Shown: piece by piece, positions 17,907 to 24,609 of the stretch
How positions within the stretch are numbered: the first letter of the stretch is position 1
Layout of the letters: each line of letters begins with the position of its first letter
Source: JAVBJV01 sp031546815
GTDB taxonomy: Bacteria; Pseudomonadota; Alphaproteobacteria; Acetobacterales; Acetobacteraceae
DNA: 36,360 nucleotides
Assembly: GCA_031546815.1 (NCBI GenBank)
Contig: JAVBJV010000047.1
Span: 1 to 36,360 of the forward strand
Direction of reading: 5' to 3'
Notes under the pieces: model-generated
Databases searched by the model: none
Told to the model about the DNA's origin: nothing
The model's input: the letters and a program-made list of their open reading frames with translations, nothing else
Position numbers and translations under genes: made by a program

Positions 17907-17990
17907 GACGTTCATCCCTTTGGTGCATTGACGCGCCCGGACGGTGATTTTAGCGTTTCACCCTTGGGTATCACTCTGGGGGAAACAAAC

Positions 17991-18767
17991 GTGTCGAACA
18001 AGCTGAAGAAACGCTGGAAAGCGGGCAAGGCGGCGATCAACGGCTGGCTTGCCATCCCGAGCGGTTTCTCCGCCGAGGTGATGGCCCAGGCCGGCTGGGA
18101 CAGCGTAACAGTCGATATGCAGCACGGCGTGCAGGATTATCAGTCGATGCTGGCGTGTTTCCAGGGCATCCAGCCGCACGGCAATACGCCGATGGTGCGC
18201 GTACCGTGGAACGAGCCGGGAATCATCGGCAAGGTGCTCGACGCAGGAGCGCAGGGCGTGATCTGTCCGATGGTGAACACGAAGGAAGAAGCCGAAGCAC
18301 TGGTCGCCGCCTGTCGTTATCCGCCCAAGGGCACGCGCAGCTTCGGCCCGATCCGCGCCGGGATCTATGGCGAGGGCGGCAATTACTTCAAGGACGCCAA
18401 CAAGAACGTGCTGGTCATCCCGATGATCGAAACGCAACAGGCGGTCGAGAATCTGGACGCCATTCTGGACGTACCCGGCGTGGATGCAGTGTATATCGGC
18501 CCGTCGGATCTGGGCCTGTCCTACGGACTGGTGCCGAAGCTGGACCGCGACGAGCCGGAAATGCTGAAGCTGTACGAAAAGGTCCTGAAGGCGACGGCCA
18601 AGCGCGGCCAGTATGCGGGCATCCATAACGGCAGTGCGCTGTATGCCGCAAAGATGATCAACATGGGCTTCAAGCTGGTGACAATTGCCAACGACAGCGG
18701 CCTGATGCTGCAAGCGGCCAAAGCGGCGATCAAGGATGCGCGCGAAGCGGTTCCCGGCAAAGCGTAA
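17991..18767 (+). CDS. HpcH/HpaI family aldolase
   Basis: Class II, metal-dependent aldolase of 258 aa that splits 4-hydroxy-2-oxo acids into pyruvate plus an aldehyde (or the reverse). Seen are NGWLAIPSG, the histidine-bearing TVDMQHGVQDY, the arginine segment MVRVPWNEPG, the metal-ligand glutamate in IPMIETQQAVENL and the aspartate in YIGPSDLGLSYG. The start is the GTG at 17991, with GGGGGA 7-8 bases before it; the frame is open further upstream but without aldolase character. It is divergent from the hydrolase/FAD dehydrogenase operon, 84 bases away, and a pyruvate-producing aldolase next to a 2-hydroxyacid dehydrogenase could belong to one catabolic route. Exact substrate not assignable. 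Confidence 0.88.
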   Translation: MSNKLKKRWKAGKAAINGWLAIPSGFSAEVMAQAGWDSVTVDMQHGVQDYQSMLACFQGIQPHGNTPMVRVPWNEPGIIGKVLDAGAQGVICPMVNTKEEAEALVAACRYPPKGTRSFGPIRAGIYGEGGNYFKDANKNVLVIPMIETQQAVENLDAILDVPGVDAVYIGPSDLGLSYGLVPKLDRDEPEMLKLYEKVLKATAKRGQYAGIHNGSALYAAKMINMGFKLVTIANDSGLMLQAAKAAIKDAREAVPGKA

Positions 18768-18774
18768 CGCAGAA

Positions 18775-18799
18775 AGGGCGGGTGCAAGGCATCCGCCCT
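18775..18799. terminator. Hairpin between convergent aldolase and YeiH genes
   Basis: AGGGCGGGTGC (18775-18785) pairs with GCATCCGCCCT (18789-18799) over a 3-base loop, 11 pairs with one G-U. It begins 7 bases after the aldolase stop and overlaps the opposite gene's stop codon. The minus-strand side is followed by TTCT, the plus side by no T-run, so it fits best as terminator for the metX-metW-YeiH transcript and may serve both. Confidence 0.6.
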
Positions 18800-19802
18800 A
18801 CACGCCGCGAATAATCGCGTAGCCGATCACCCCCAGCACCAGCAGCGACAAACTGACCGTCGCCGTCACCCGCGCACCGGCCCGCGCCACCGTGCGCACG
18901 TCAACGCCAAGCCCCAGCGCCGCCATTGATATCACCGTCAGCGCCGTCGTCACCCACGCGACGGGTGCCAGCACCGCCTGCGGCACCAGATCCAGCGAAC
19001 GCAGCGCCGCCATCAGCAGAAACCCCACGATGAACCACGGCACCAGACGATGCAGCGGTGGACGGGCGGGCTTCGGTTGATCGCCGCTTGCACTCAAACG
19101 CGGCGCGAGCAGCGACAACACCAGCACCACCGGCCCCAGCATCAGCACGCGCACCAGTTTTACCAGTGTGCCGATCTGCACCGCCACACTGCCGACCGGC
19201 GCGGTGGCCGCCAGCACCTGCGGCACAGCATAGACCGTCATCCCCGCCAGCATGCCGTATTGCAGATCGCTGAGACTCAGCACCGGCACCAGCAACGGCA
19301 GGCCCAACACCACCAGCACACCCAGCACCGCCGTAAACGCGATGGACGACGCCACATCCTTCCCATGCGCACCGATCACCGGGGCCACCGCCGCGATTGC
19401 CGAGTTACCGCAGATCGCATTACCGCACGCAATCAGAATACCCATGCGCTGCGACAGGCCCAACGCGCGCGCTATGCCGTACCCCGCAATCACCGCCAGC
19501 GTCACCAGCACCATAATCCCCACCAGCAGCACCGGCCCCACGGCCAGCACAGTGGCGGCGCTCAGCGACAGGCCCAGCAGCATCACGGCGATTTCCAGCA
19601 GCATCTTCGCACTGAACGAAATGCCCGGTGACCAGCGTTCTCCGGGAGTCCAGAATGTGCGCACCAGCGTGCCCAGCAATATCGCCAGCACCAGCGGTTC
19701 CAGCCATGCGCGGCCGAAGATATGTTCCTCGATGAAGGCCAGCCCCATCGCCGCCAGCGTAATCGCGCCGCACAGCGCCACACCCGGGATCAGTCGCTGC
19801 AC
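18798..19802 (-). CDS. YeiH/UPF0324 family putative sulfate exporter
   Basis: Membrane protein of about 334 aa with ten or so hydrophobic segments. Family marks: CGNAICGNSAIAAVAPVI, with its paired glycines and asparagines, and MTVYAVPQVLAATAPVG. The family is annotated as putative sulfate exporters, related to proteins induced by sulfonate or sulfite stress; the transported ion is poorly proven. The GTG at 19802 is taken as start: it comes 4 bases after the metW stop, gives the usual family length, and a GGCGGG lies ahead of it inside metW. The frame is open 43 codons further upstream but would run through metW. The position in a methionine operon suggests a sulfur-related job. Confidence 0.82.
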   Translation of the reverse strand: MQRLIPGVALCGAITLAAMGLAFIEEHIFGRAWLEPLVLAILLGTLVRTFWTPGERWSPGISFSAKMLLEIAVMLLGLSLSAATVLAVGPVLLVGIMVLVTLAVIAGYGIARALGLSQRMGILIACGNAICGNSAIAAVAPVIGAHGKDVASSIAFTAVLGVLVVLGLPLLVPVLSLSDLQYGMLAGMTVYAVPQVLAATAPVGSVAVQIGTLVKLVRVLMLGPVVLVLSLLAPRLSASGDQPKPARPPLHRLVPWFIVGFLLMAALRSLDLVPQAVLAPVAWVTTALTVISMAALGLGVDVRTVARAGARVTATVSLSLLVLGVIGYAIIRGV

Positions 19803-19806
19803 GCGG

Positions 19807-20433
19807 TCAGACCCGCCGCAGACGGAACACCGCCTGTTCGCCGAACAGATTGGCCAGACGCGGATATTTACGCCACGGCGCGCGACGCCCGTTCTCGTCC
19901 GCGGCCAGCCAGTCTTCCACCACGTATCCATCCAGCGCGCACAGATCGAAGAAGTCGCGGATCGTGCAGGGGTGGATGTTGGGGGTTTCGAACCACGGGC
20001 GGCTCCAGGCGGAGGTCATCGGCATCCGCCCTTGCGTCAGCAGCGACATGCGCACCTGCCAGTGGCCGAAATTCGGGAACGACACCACCGCCCGCCCACC
20101 GATGCGCAACATCTGGCGCAACACTTCACGCGGGCGTTCCACTGCTTGCAGCGTGCGCGACAGGATGACGAAGTCGAACGCGTGGTCGGGGTAATGCGTC
20201 AGATCGGTATCCGCATCGCCGTGCATCACCGGCAGACCGTGCGCCACGGCGCGGGTTGCCTGCTCCATGTCGATCTCGATCCCGCGCGCGTCGCACTGCT
20301 TGGTGCGGAACAGGTGTTCGATCAATTCGCCTTCACCACAGCCAATGTCGAGCACGCGTGCGCCCGGCGTCACCATATCGGCGATCAACCGCAGATCGAC
20401 GCGCATGTTTTTCGCAACGTAGCGGATGTCCAT
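19807..20433 (-). CDS. metW: MetW methionine biosynthesis methyltransferase-fold protein
   Basis: Small class I SAM-fold protein (208 aa, usual MetW size) with the motif VLDIGCGEGEL at about 27-37 and the internal marks DFVILSRTLQAV and VVSFPNFGHWQVR. MetW acts with MetX in the O-acetylhomoserine route to methionine and the pair is found together in many proteobacteria, as here: metX lies upstream on the same strand, 104 bases away. The ATG at 20433 has AAAAGG some 10 bases before it, just downstream of a perfect 9-base-pair hairpin. The YeiH-family gene follows with a 4-base gap. Product name is safe; its exact biochemical step in methionine synthesis is less clear in the family. Confidence 0.93.
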   Translation of the reverse strand: MDIRYVAKNMRVDLRLIADMVTPGARVLDIGCGEGELIEHLFRTKQCDARGIEIDMEQATRAVAHGLPVMHGDADTDLTHYPDHAFDFVILSRTLQAVERPREVLRQMLRIGGRAVVSFPNFGHWQVRMSLLTQGRMPMTSAWSRPWFETPNIHPCTIRDFFDLCALDGYVVEDWLAADENGRRAPWRKYPRLANLFGEQAVFRLRRV

Positions 20434-20449
20434 TAGCAGAGCCTTTTCC

Positions 20450-20539
20450 GTTCAGATGGCCACATCTGAACGCCAGAAAATGCGACCAGACAACAAGCGG
20501 CAGGCCATGAAGCGGTTCGACAGAAACGCATCATGGCCT
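20450..20539 (-). repeat. Two inverted repeats in the metX-metW spacer
   Basis: Two perfect 9-base dyads lie between metX and metW. One, AGGCCATGA/TCATGGCCT (20502-20510 and 20531-20539), overlaps the metX stop codon. The other, GTTCAGATG/CATCTGAAC (20450-20458 and 20463-20471), has a 4-base loop and ends about 16 bases before the metW start, close to its ribosome site. Neither is followed by a T-run on the minus strand, so mRNA stability or translational control is more likely than termination; that is inference. Confidence 0.5.
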
Positions 20540-21677
20540 AAAGCCCTACCTGTTCAGCGCAGCCGTTGAGAAAGCCCGTCAGCGCACGGTGAAAATCCGG
20601 CTCGTCCAGCAGGAAGGCATCGTGCCCCTTGTCGGACATCACTTCGATGAACGACACGTTGGCCGCGGTGGAATTCAGCGCGCGCGCAATGGCACGCACC
20701 TGTGGCGTGGGGAACAGCCAGTCGGAACTGAACGACATCAGCAGGAAGCGGATTCGTGTGCCGCGGAATGCATCGGTCAGCGTGCCGTGCTCGGCCCCCA
20801 GGTCGAAGAAATCCATCGCGCGGGTGATGGTCAGATAGGAATGCGCATCGAAGCGACGCACAAAGGTGCTGCCCTGATGCTGCAGATAGCTCTCCACCTC
20901 GAACATGTCGCCGAAGAACGACAGGTCCGGACCGCTGCGCAGACGGCGGCCGAATTTGCGGGTCAGTGCTTCTTCGCTGAGGTAGGTGATGTGCGCGCAC
21001 ATCCGCGCAACGGCGAGGCCACGCGCCGGGATTTTTTCGTGCGCATGGTAATCGCCGCCCATCCAGTCCGGGTCGGCGAAGATTGCCTGCCGCCCGACTT
21101 CCTGAAACGCGATGTTCTGCGCCGAGTGATAATACGACGTCGCCACCGGCACCGCCGCGAACAGATGTTCGGGGTAAGTCGCCGCCCATTCCAGCACCTG
21201 CATCCCGCCCATCGACCCGCCCACCACGGCGAACAGACGGTTGACGCCCAGATGCTCGATCAGTTTTTTCTGCGCGCGCACCATGTCGCGAATAGTCACC
21301 GGCGGGAAATCGCCGCCCCAGATCCGTTCGGTCTGCGGGTTTGGGCTGCGCGGCCCGGTCGTGCCCATGCAGCCGCCCAGCACGTTGGAACAGATAACGA
21401 AAAACCGGTCGGTATCCACGGGTTTACCGGGGCCGACGATGGCCTCCCACCAGCCGGGCTTGCCGGTCACCGGGTTGTTTTCGGCCACATACTGGTCGCC
21501 GGTCAGCGCGTGGCAGATCAGGATGGCGTTGCTGGCATCGGCGTTCGGCGTGCCATAGGTGCGGTAAGCCACCTGCAACGGCGCCAGACGCACCCCGCAA
21601 TCCAGCACCAGCCCGTCGGCAAAAACCGCGTGCTGGTGGTCCACTTCGGGCAAGGGAGCAAGCTCGGCTGTGTTCAT
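20538..21677 (-). CDS. metX: Homoserine O-acetyltransferase
   Basis: Alpha/beta-hydrolase-fold enzyme (379 aa) that acylates homoserine for methionine synthesis. The catalytic triad is visible: Ser155 in VVGGSMGGMQ, Asp319 in FSSDWLFP and His352 in SDKGHDAFLLD. Other family blocks are AILICHALTGDQYV, CSNVLGGCMGTTGP and the GGDFPPVTIRDMV stretch. Length and order are normal for MetX; whether acetyl- or succinyl-CoA is used cannot be decided by eye, though pairing with metW fits the MetX-MetW pathway. The gene is divergent from the chorismate mutase gene, with only 95 bases between the two starts, and that leader contains stem-loops. Confidence 0.94.
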   Translation of the reverse strand: MNTAELAPLPEVDHQHAVFADGLVLDCGVRLAPLQVAYRTYGTPNADASNAILICHALTGDQYVAENNPVTGKPGWWEAIVGPGKPVDTDRFFVICSNVLGGCMGTTGPRSPNPQTERIWGGDFPPVTIRDMVRAQKKLIEHLGVNRLFAVVGGSMGGMQVLEWAATYPEHLFAAVPVATSYYHSAQNIAFQEVGRQAIFADPDWMGGDYHAHEKIPARGLAVARMCAHITYLSEEALTRKFGRRLRSGPDLSFFGDMFEVESYLQHQGSTFVRRFDAHSYLTITRAMDFFDLGAEHGTLTDAFRGTRIRFLLMSFSSDWLFPTPQVRAIARALNSTAANVSFIEVMSDKGHDAFLLDEPDFHRALTGFLNGCAEQVGL

Positions 21678-21705
21678 CGTGCCATATTCCTAGCCCAGCA
21701 ATTTC

Positions 21706-21768
21706 CATCCGCATACCGGTCTCTTTCCACGGGTTGGCAGCCCGGCGGGGTTCCGCTATCGCTTGATG
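21706..21768 (-). promoter_or_regulatory. Possible structured mRNA leader of metX
   Basis: Read on the minus strand the leader holds two adjacent hairpins, GCGG-AACC-CCGC (21756-21745) and CGGG-CTGCCAA-CCCG (21744-21730), enclosed by a possible outer stem CATC/GATG (21768-21765 with 21709-21706). A compact multi-stem leader before metX would suit a SAM-sensing RNA, but I cannot match it to a known SAM riboswitch consensus. A GC-rich region can give such stems by chance. Confidence 0.3.
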
Positions 21769-21772
21769 TCTG

Positions 21773-22606
21773 ATGGACAAGAACCAGACAACCGCCCTGA
21801 CCGCCCTGCGCGCCCAGATCGATACTCTGGACGACCAGTTGCACGACCTGCTGATGCAGCGGGCCGATATTGTTGCGGATGTGGCAAGAACGGGCGGCAA
21901 GGCGCGTTCTCCGCTGCGGCCGGGGCGCGAGGCGCAGATCCTGCGCCGTCTGCTGGCCCGTCACCACGGGGCCATGCCACGGCAGGCCTTGGTGCGGATC
22001 TGGCGCGAATTGCTGGCCGGATCGTCGCTGCAACAGGGTGGCTTCACAGTGGCGGTGGCCGATACCACCACCCAGTATGTGCAGGCCGCGCGCGAGCATT
22101 TCGGCGCGCTGACCCCGTTGCGCATCGCCCCGACCGCCACCCAGACCATCAGCGACGTGCTGACCGGAAAAGCCGCCATCGGCGTGGTGCCAATGCCCAC
22201 CGGCGAAGCCCACCCCGAGGGATACTGGTGGACTGCCCTGCCCTATGGCGCGGCCGTGCGCCCGCATGTGGTGGGCAAGCTGCCGTTCTGGGCCGAGCCG
22301 CGCACCGAAAGCGCCCCCGGCGTGCAGGCCCTGCTGATCAGCGCCGTCCCCCCGGACCCCAGCGGCAACGACCGCACGCTGATCCTGACCGAGGCAACCG
22401 ACACCACCCGCATTATCTCGACCCTGACCGAGGTCGGCCTGCCGTCCGGCCCCAGCATCCTGAGCCGGTATGAAGGTGGTGTGCGCATTCTGGCCGACAT
22501 CCCCGGCTTCGTGAGGGAAGACGACGACCGGCTGGCCAGACTGGCCGCCGTCTGCAAGGCTGCGCCAATCATTCTGGGTGCCTATGCCACCCCTTTCTGC
22601 GGATAA
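21773..22606 (+). CDS. Chorismate mutase (AroQ type) with extra C-terminal domain
   Basis: The first 90 or so residues are an AroQ-type helical chorismate mutase: LRAQIDTLDDQLHDLLMQRA with the early Arg, a basic segment around 42-55 and REAQILRRLLARH, which turns chorismate into prephenate for Phe and Tyr. The remaining ~185 residues are not a standard prephenate dehydratase: I find no TRF motif and no clear ESRP-type ACT motif, though the length and position are what a P-protein C-terminal half would have, and the stretch RTLILTEATDTTRIISTLTE near 205 is arranged like an ACT-type strand/helix. It may be a degenerate or regulatory domain. First gene of the mutase-hisC-tyrA run; hisC starts 7 bases later. 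No good ribosome site is seen before the ATG. Confidence 0.8.
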   Translation: MDKNQTTALTALRAQIDTLDDQLHDLLMQRADIVADVARTGGKARSPLRPGREAQILRRLLARHHGAMPRQALVRIWRELLAGSSLQQGGFTVAVADTTTQYVQAAREHFGALTPLRIAPTATQTISDVLTGKAAIGVVPMPTGEAHPEGYWWTALPYGAAVRPHVVGKLPFWAEPRTESAPGVQALLISAVPPDPSGNDRTLILTEATDTTRIISTLTEVGLPSGPSILSRYEGGVRILADIPGFVREDDDRLARLAAVCKAAPIILGAYATPFCG

Positions 22607-22613
22607 CACAGAC

Positions 22614-23705
22614 ATGTTCCCAACCCCTCGCCCCACGATTCTGGATATCGAACCCTATGTCGCGGGGGAATCGAAGATCCCGGGCGTAAACCGGATCATC
22701 AAGCTGTCGTCGAACGAGGGGCCGTTTGGTCCGCCGCCCTCAGCCATCGACGCCATGGCGCGCGCCGCCACCGAAGGGCACCGTTACCCCGATGGTGGAT
22801 CGGGCGCATTGCGCGCCGCCATCGGCAAGGCGCACGGGCTGGACCCGGCGCGCATCGTGTGTGGCACGGGGTCGGATGAACTGATCTCGCATCTGTGTCT
22901 GGCCTATGGCGGGGCGGGAACCGAGGTGCTGATGTCGGCGCACGGCTTCACCATGTACGACATCAGCGGCAAATACGCGGGCAGCCACGTGGTAAAGGCC
23001 CCCGAACGCAACCTGACCACCGATGTGGATGCACTTCTGGCGCGTGTATCGCCCGCCACACGACTGCTGTTCATCGCCAACCCGAACAACCCGACCGGCA
23101 CGCTGCTGCCGCAGAGCGAAGTCGAACGCCTGCGCGCCGGGCTGCCGGAAAACGTGCTGCTGGTGCTGGATGCCGCTTACGCCGAATACGTGACCGAACT
23201 CGGTTACGACGCGGGTGCAAAACTGGTCGATGCCACACCCAACACCGTGATGCTGCGCACCTTCAGCAAGATCTACGGTCTCGGCGGGTTGCGCGTGGGC
23301 TGGGCCTATGCGCCCGCGCCGATCATCGATGTGATGAACCGCATCCGCGGTGTGTTCAACATCAACTCCATCGCGCAGGCCGGTGCAGTTGCGGCGCTGG
23401 GGGAAGCAGGCTGGCTCGAGAAGAACCGCACGCATAACAGCCAGTGGCGCGCCTGGATGATTGCCGCGCTCGAGAAGATCGGCATTCGCTGCGTGCCCAG
23501 CCACGGCAACTTCTTCCTGGCCGATTTCGGCTCCCCCGAAGGGGCCACCGAAGCCGATGCATTTCTGCGCAGCCGCGGACTGATCGTGCGGGCGATGCGG
23601 GGGTATGGGTTGCCGCAGATGCTGCGTATCTCAATCGGGACCGGCGAGGAATGCGAATTGCTGGCCGAAGCGCTTGGCGTTTTCATGCAGACAAAAAATG
23701 GCTGA
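22614..23705 (+). CDS. hisC: HisC-type aminotransferase (histidinol-phosphate/aromatic)
   Basis: PLP enzyme of fold type I, 363 aa. Seen: LSSNEGPFGPPPSA near 31-44, the phosphate-loop region GTGSDEL (84-90), IANPNNPTG (154-162), the Asp of LDAAYAEYV (185-193) and the Schiff-base lysine Lys219 in RTFSKIYGLGGLRVGW. HisC family enzymes transaminate histidinol phosphate and often also prephenate or phenylpyruvate-type keto acids. Its place between chorismate mutase and tyrA makes an aromatic aminotransferase role at least as likely as histidine synthesis. The ATG at 22614, seven bases after the upstream stop, opens the conserved N-terminus. The 3' end overlaps tyrA by 8 bases. Confidence 0.92.
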   Translation: MFPTPRPTILDIEPYVAGESKIPGVNRIIKLSSNEGPFGPPPSAIDAMARAATEGHRYPDGGSGALRAAIGKAHGLDPARIVCGTGSDELISHLCLAYGGAGTEVLMSAHGFTMYDISGKYAGSHVVKAPERNLTTDVDALLARVSPATRLLFIANPNNPTGTLLPQSEVERLRAGLPENVLLVLDAAYAEYVTELGYDAGAKLVDATPNTVMLRTFSKIYGLGGLRVGWAYAPAPIIDVMNRIRGVFNINSIAQAGAVAALGEAGWLEKNRTHNSQWRAWMIAALEKIGIRCVPSHGNFFLADFGSPEGATEADAFLRSRGLIVRAMRGYGLPQMLRISIGTGEECELLAEALGVFMQTKNG

Positions 23706-24585
23706 ACCGGTTTTCCAGCGCCTCGCCCTGATCGGATTCGGGTTGATCGGATCGTCCGTTGCACGCATCGCCAAGGTGCGCGGAGATCTGGCGGCAACCG
23801 TGGTCGCACATGCAAAGTCCGAAAGCACTCTGGCACGCGTGCGTGAACTCGGCATTGCCGACGTGGTGGAACCCGACCTGATCCGCGCGGTGCAGGGTGC
23901 GGATTGCGTGATGCTGTGCGCCCCCGTCGGCACCTATGCCGATATCGCCGCCGCCATTGCGCCACATCTGCAGAAAGACGCCATCATCACCGATGTCGGC
24001 AGCACCAAGCAGAGCGTGATCCGTGACGTCGGCCCGCATGTGCCGGACGGCGTTCACTTCGTCCCCGCGCACCCGATGGCGGGAACCGAGCATTCCGGCC
24101 CTGACGCCGGTTTTGCCGAACTGTTCGAAGGTCGCTGGTGCCTGATGACACCGCCCCCCGGCACCGATGCCGCCGCCGTGGAGAAAGTCGCCGAATTCTG
24201 GCGGCGCTGCGGATCGATGGTGGAAACGATGGAACCGGCCCATCACGACAAGGTCTGCGCCATTGTCTCGCACCTGCCGCATCTGATTGCGTTTACCATC
24301 TGCGGCACGGCAGACGATCTGGAAGACGAGAGTCGCCAGCAGGTGCTGAAATTCGCCGCTGCCGGTTTCCGCGACTTCACGCGCATCGCCGCGTCCGACC
24401 CCACCATGTGGCGCGACGTGTTCCTGAACAACCGCGAGGCTCTGCTGGAAATGCTGGCCCGCTTTACCGAGGACGCTCAGGCCATGGCCCGCGCCATCCG
24501 CTGGGGCGACCCCACTTACATCGAAGACCGGATCATGCGCAGCCGGGGTATCCGCCGCAGCCTGATCGAGCTGAAGCAGGCATGA
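23698..24585 (+). CDS. tyrA: Prephenate/arogenate dehydrogenase
   Basis: NAD(P)-dependent dehydrogenase of 295 aa that converts prephenate (or arogenate) toward tyrosine. The Rossmann loop is LALIGFGLIGSSVARIA (9-25); further family marks are DVGSTKQSVI, FVPAHPMAGTEHSGP (with the active-site His), the segment MEPAHHDKVCAIVSHLPHL with its conserved His pair, and the helical C-terminal dimer domain ending in RSRGIRRSLIELKQA. The start lies inside the 3' end of hisC (8-base overlap), so translation is coupled. Which substrate, prephenate or arogenate, cannot be decided here. Two unrelated membrane-anchored genes follow on the same strand after only 24 bases. Confidence 0.93.
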   Translation: MAEPVFQRLALIGFGLIGSSVARIAKVRGDLAATVVAHAKSESTLARVRELGIADVVEPDLIRAVQGADCVMLCAPVGTYADIAAAIAPHLQKDAIITDVGSTKQSVIRDVGPHVPDGVHFVPAHPMAGTEHSGPDAGFAELFEGRWCLMTPPPGTDAAAVEKVAEFWRRCGSMVETMEPAHHDKVCAIVSHLPHLIAFTICGTADDLEDESRQQVLKFAAAGFRDFTRIAASDPTMWRDVFLNNREALLEMLARFTEDAQAMARAIRWGDPTYIEDRIMRSRGIRRSLIELKQA

Positions 24586-24609
24586 TCGTGCATTGAAATT
24601 CCCGGTTTG

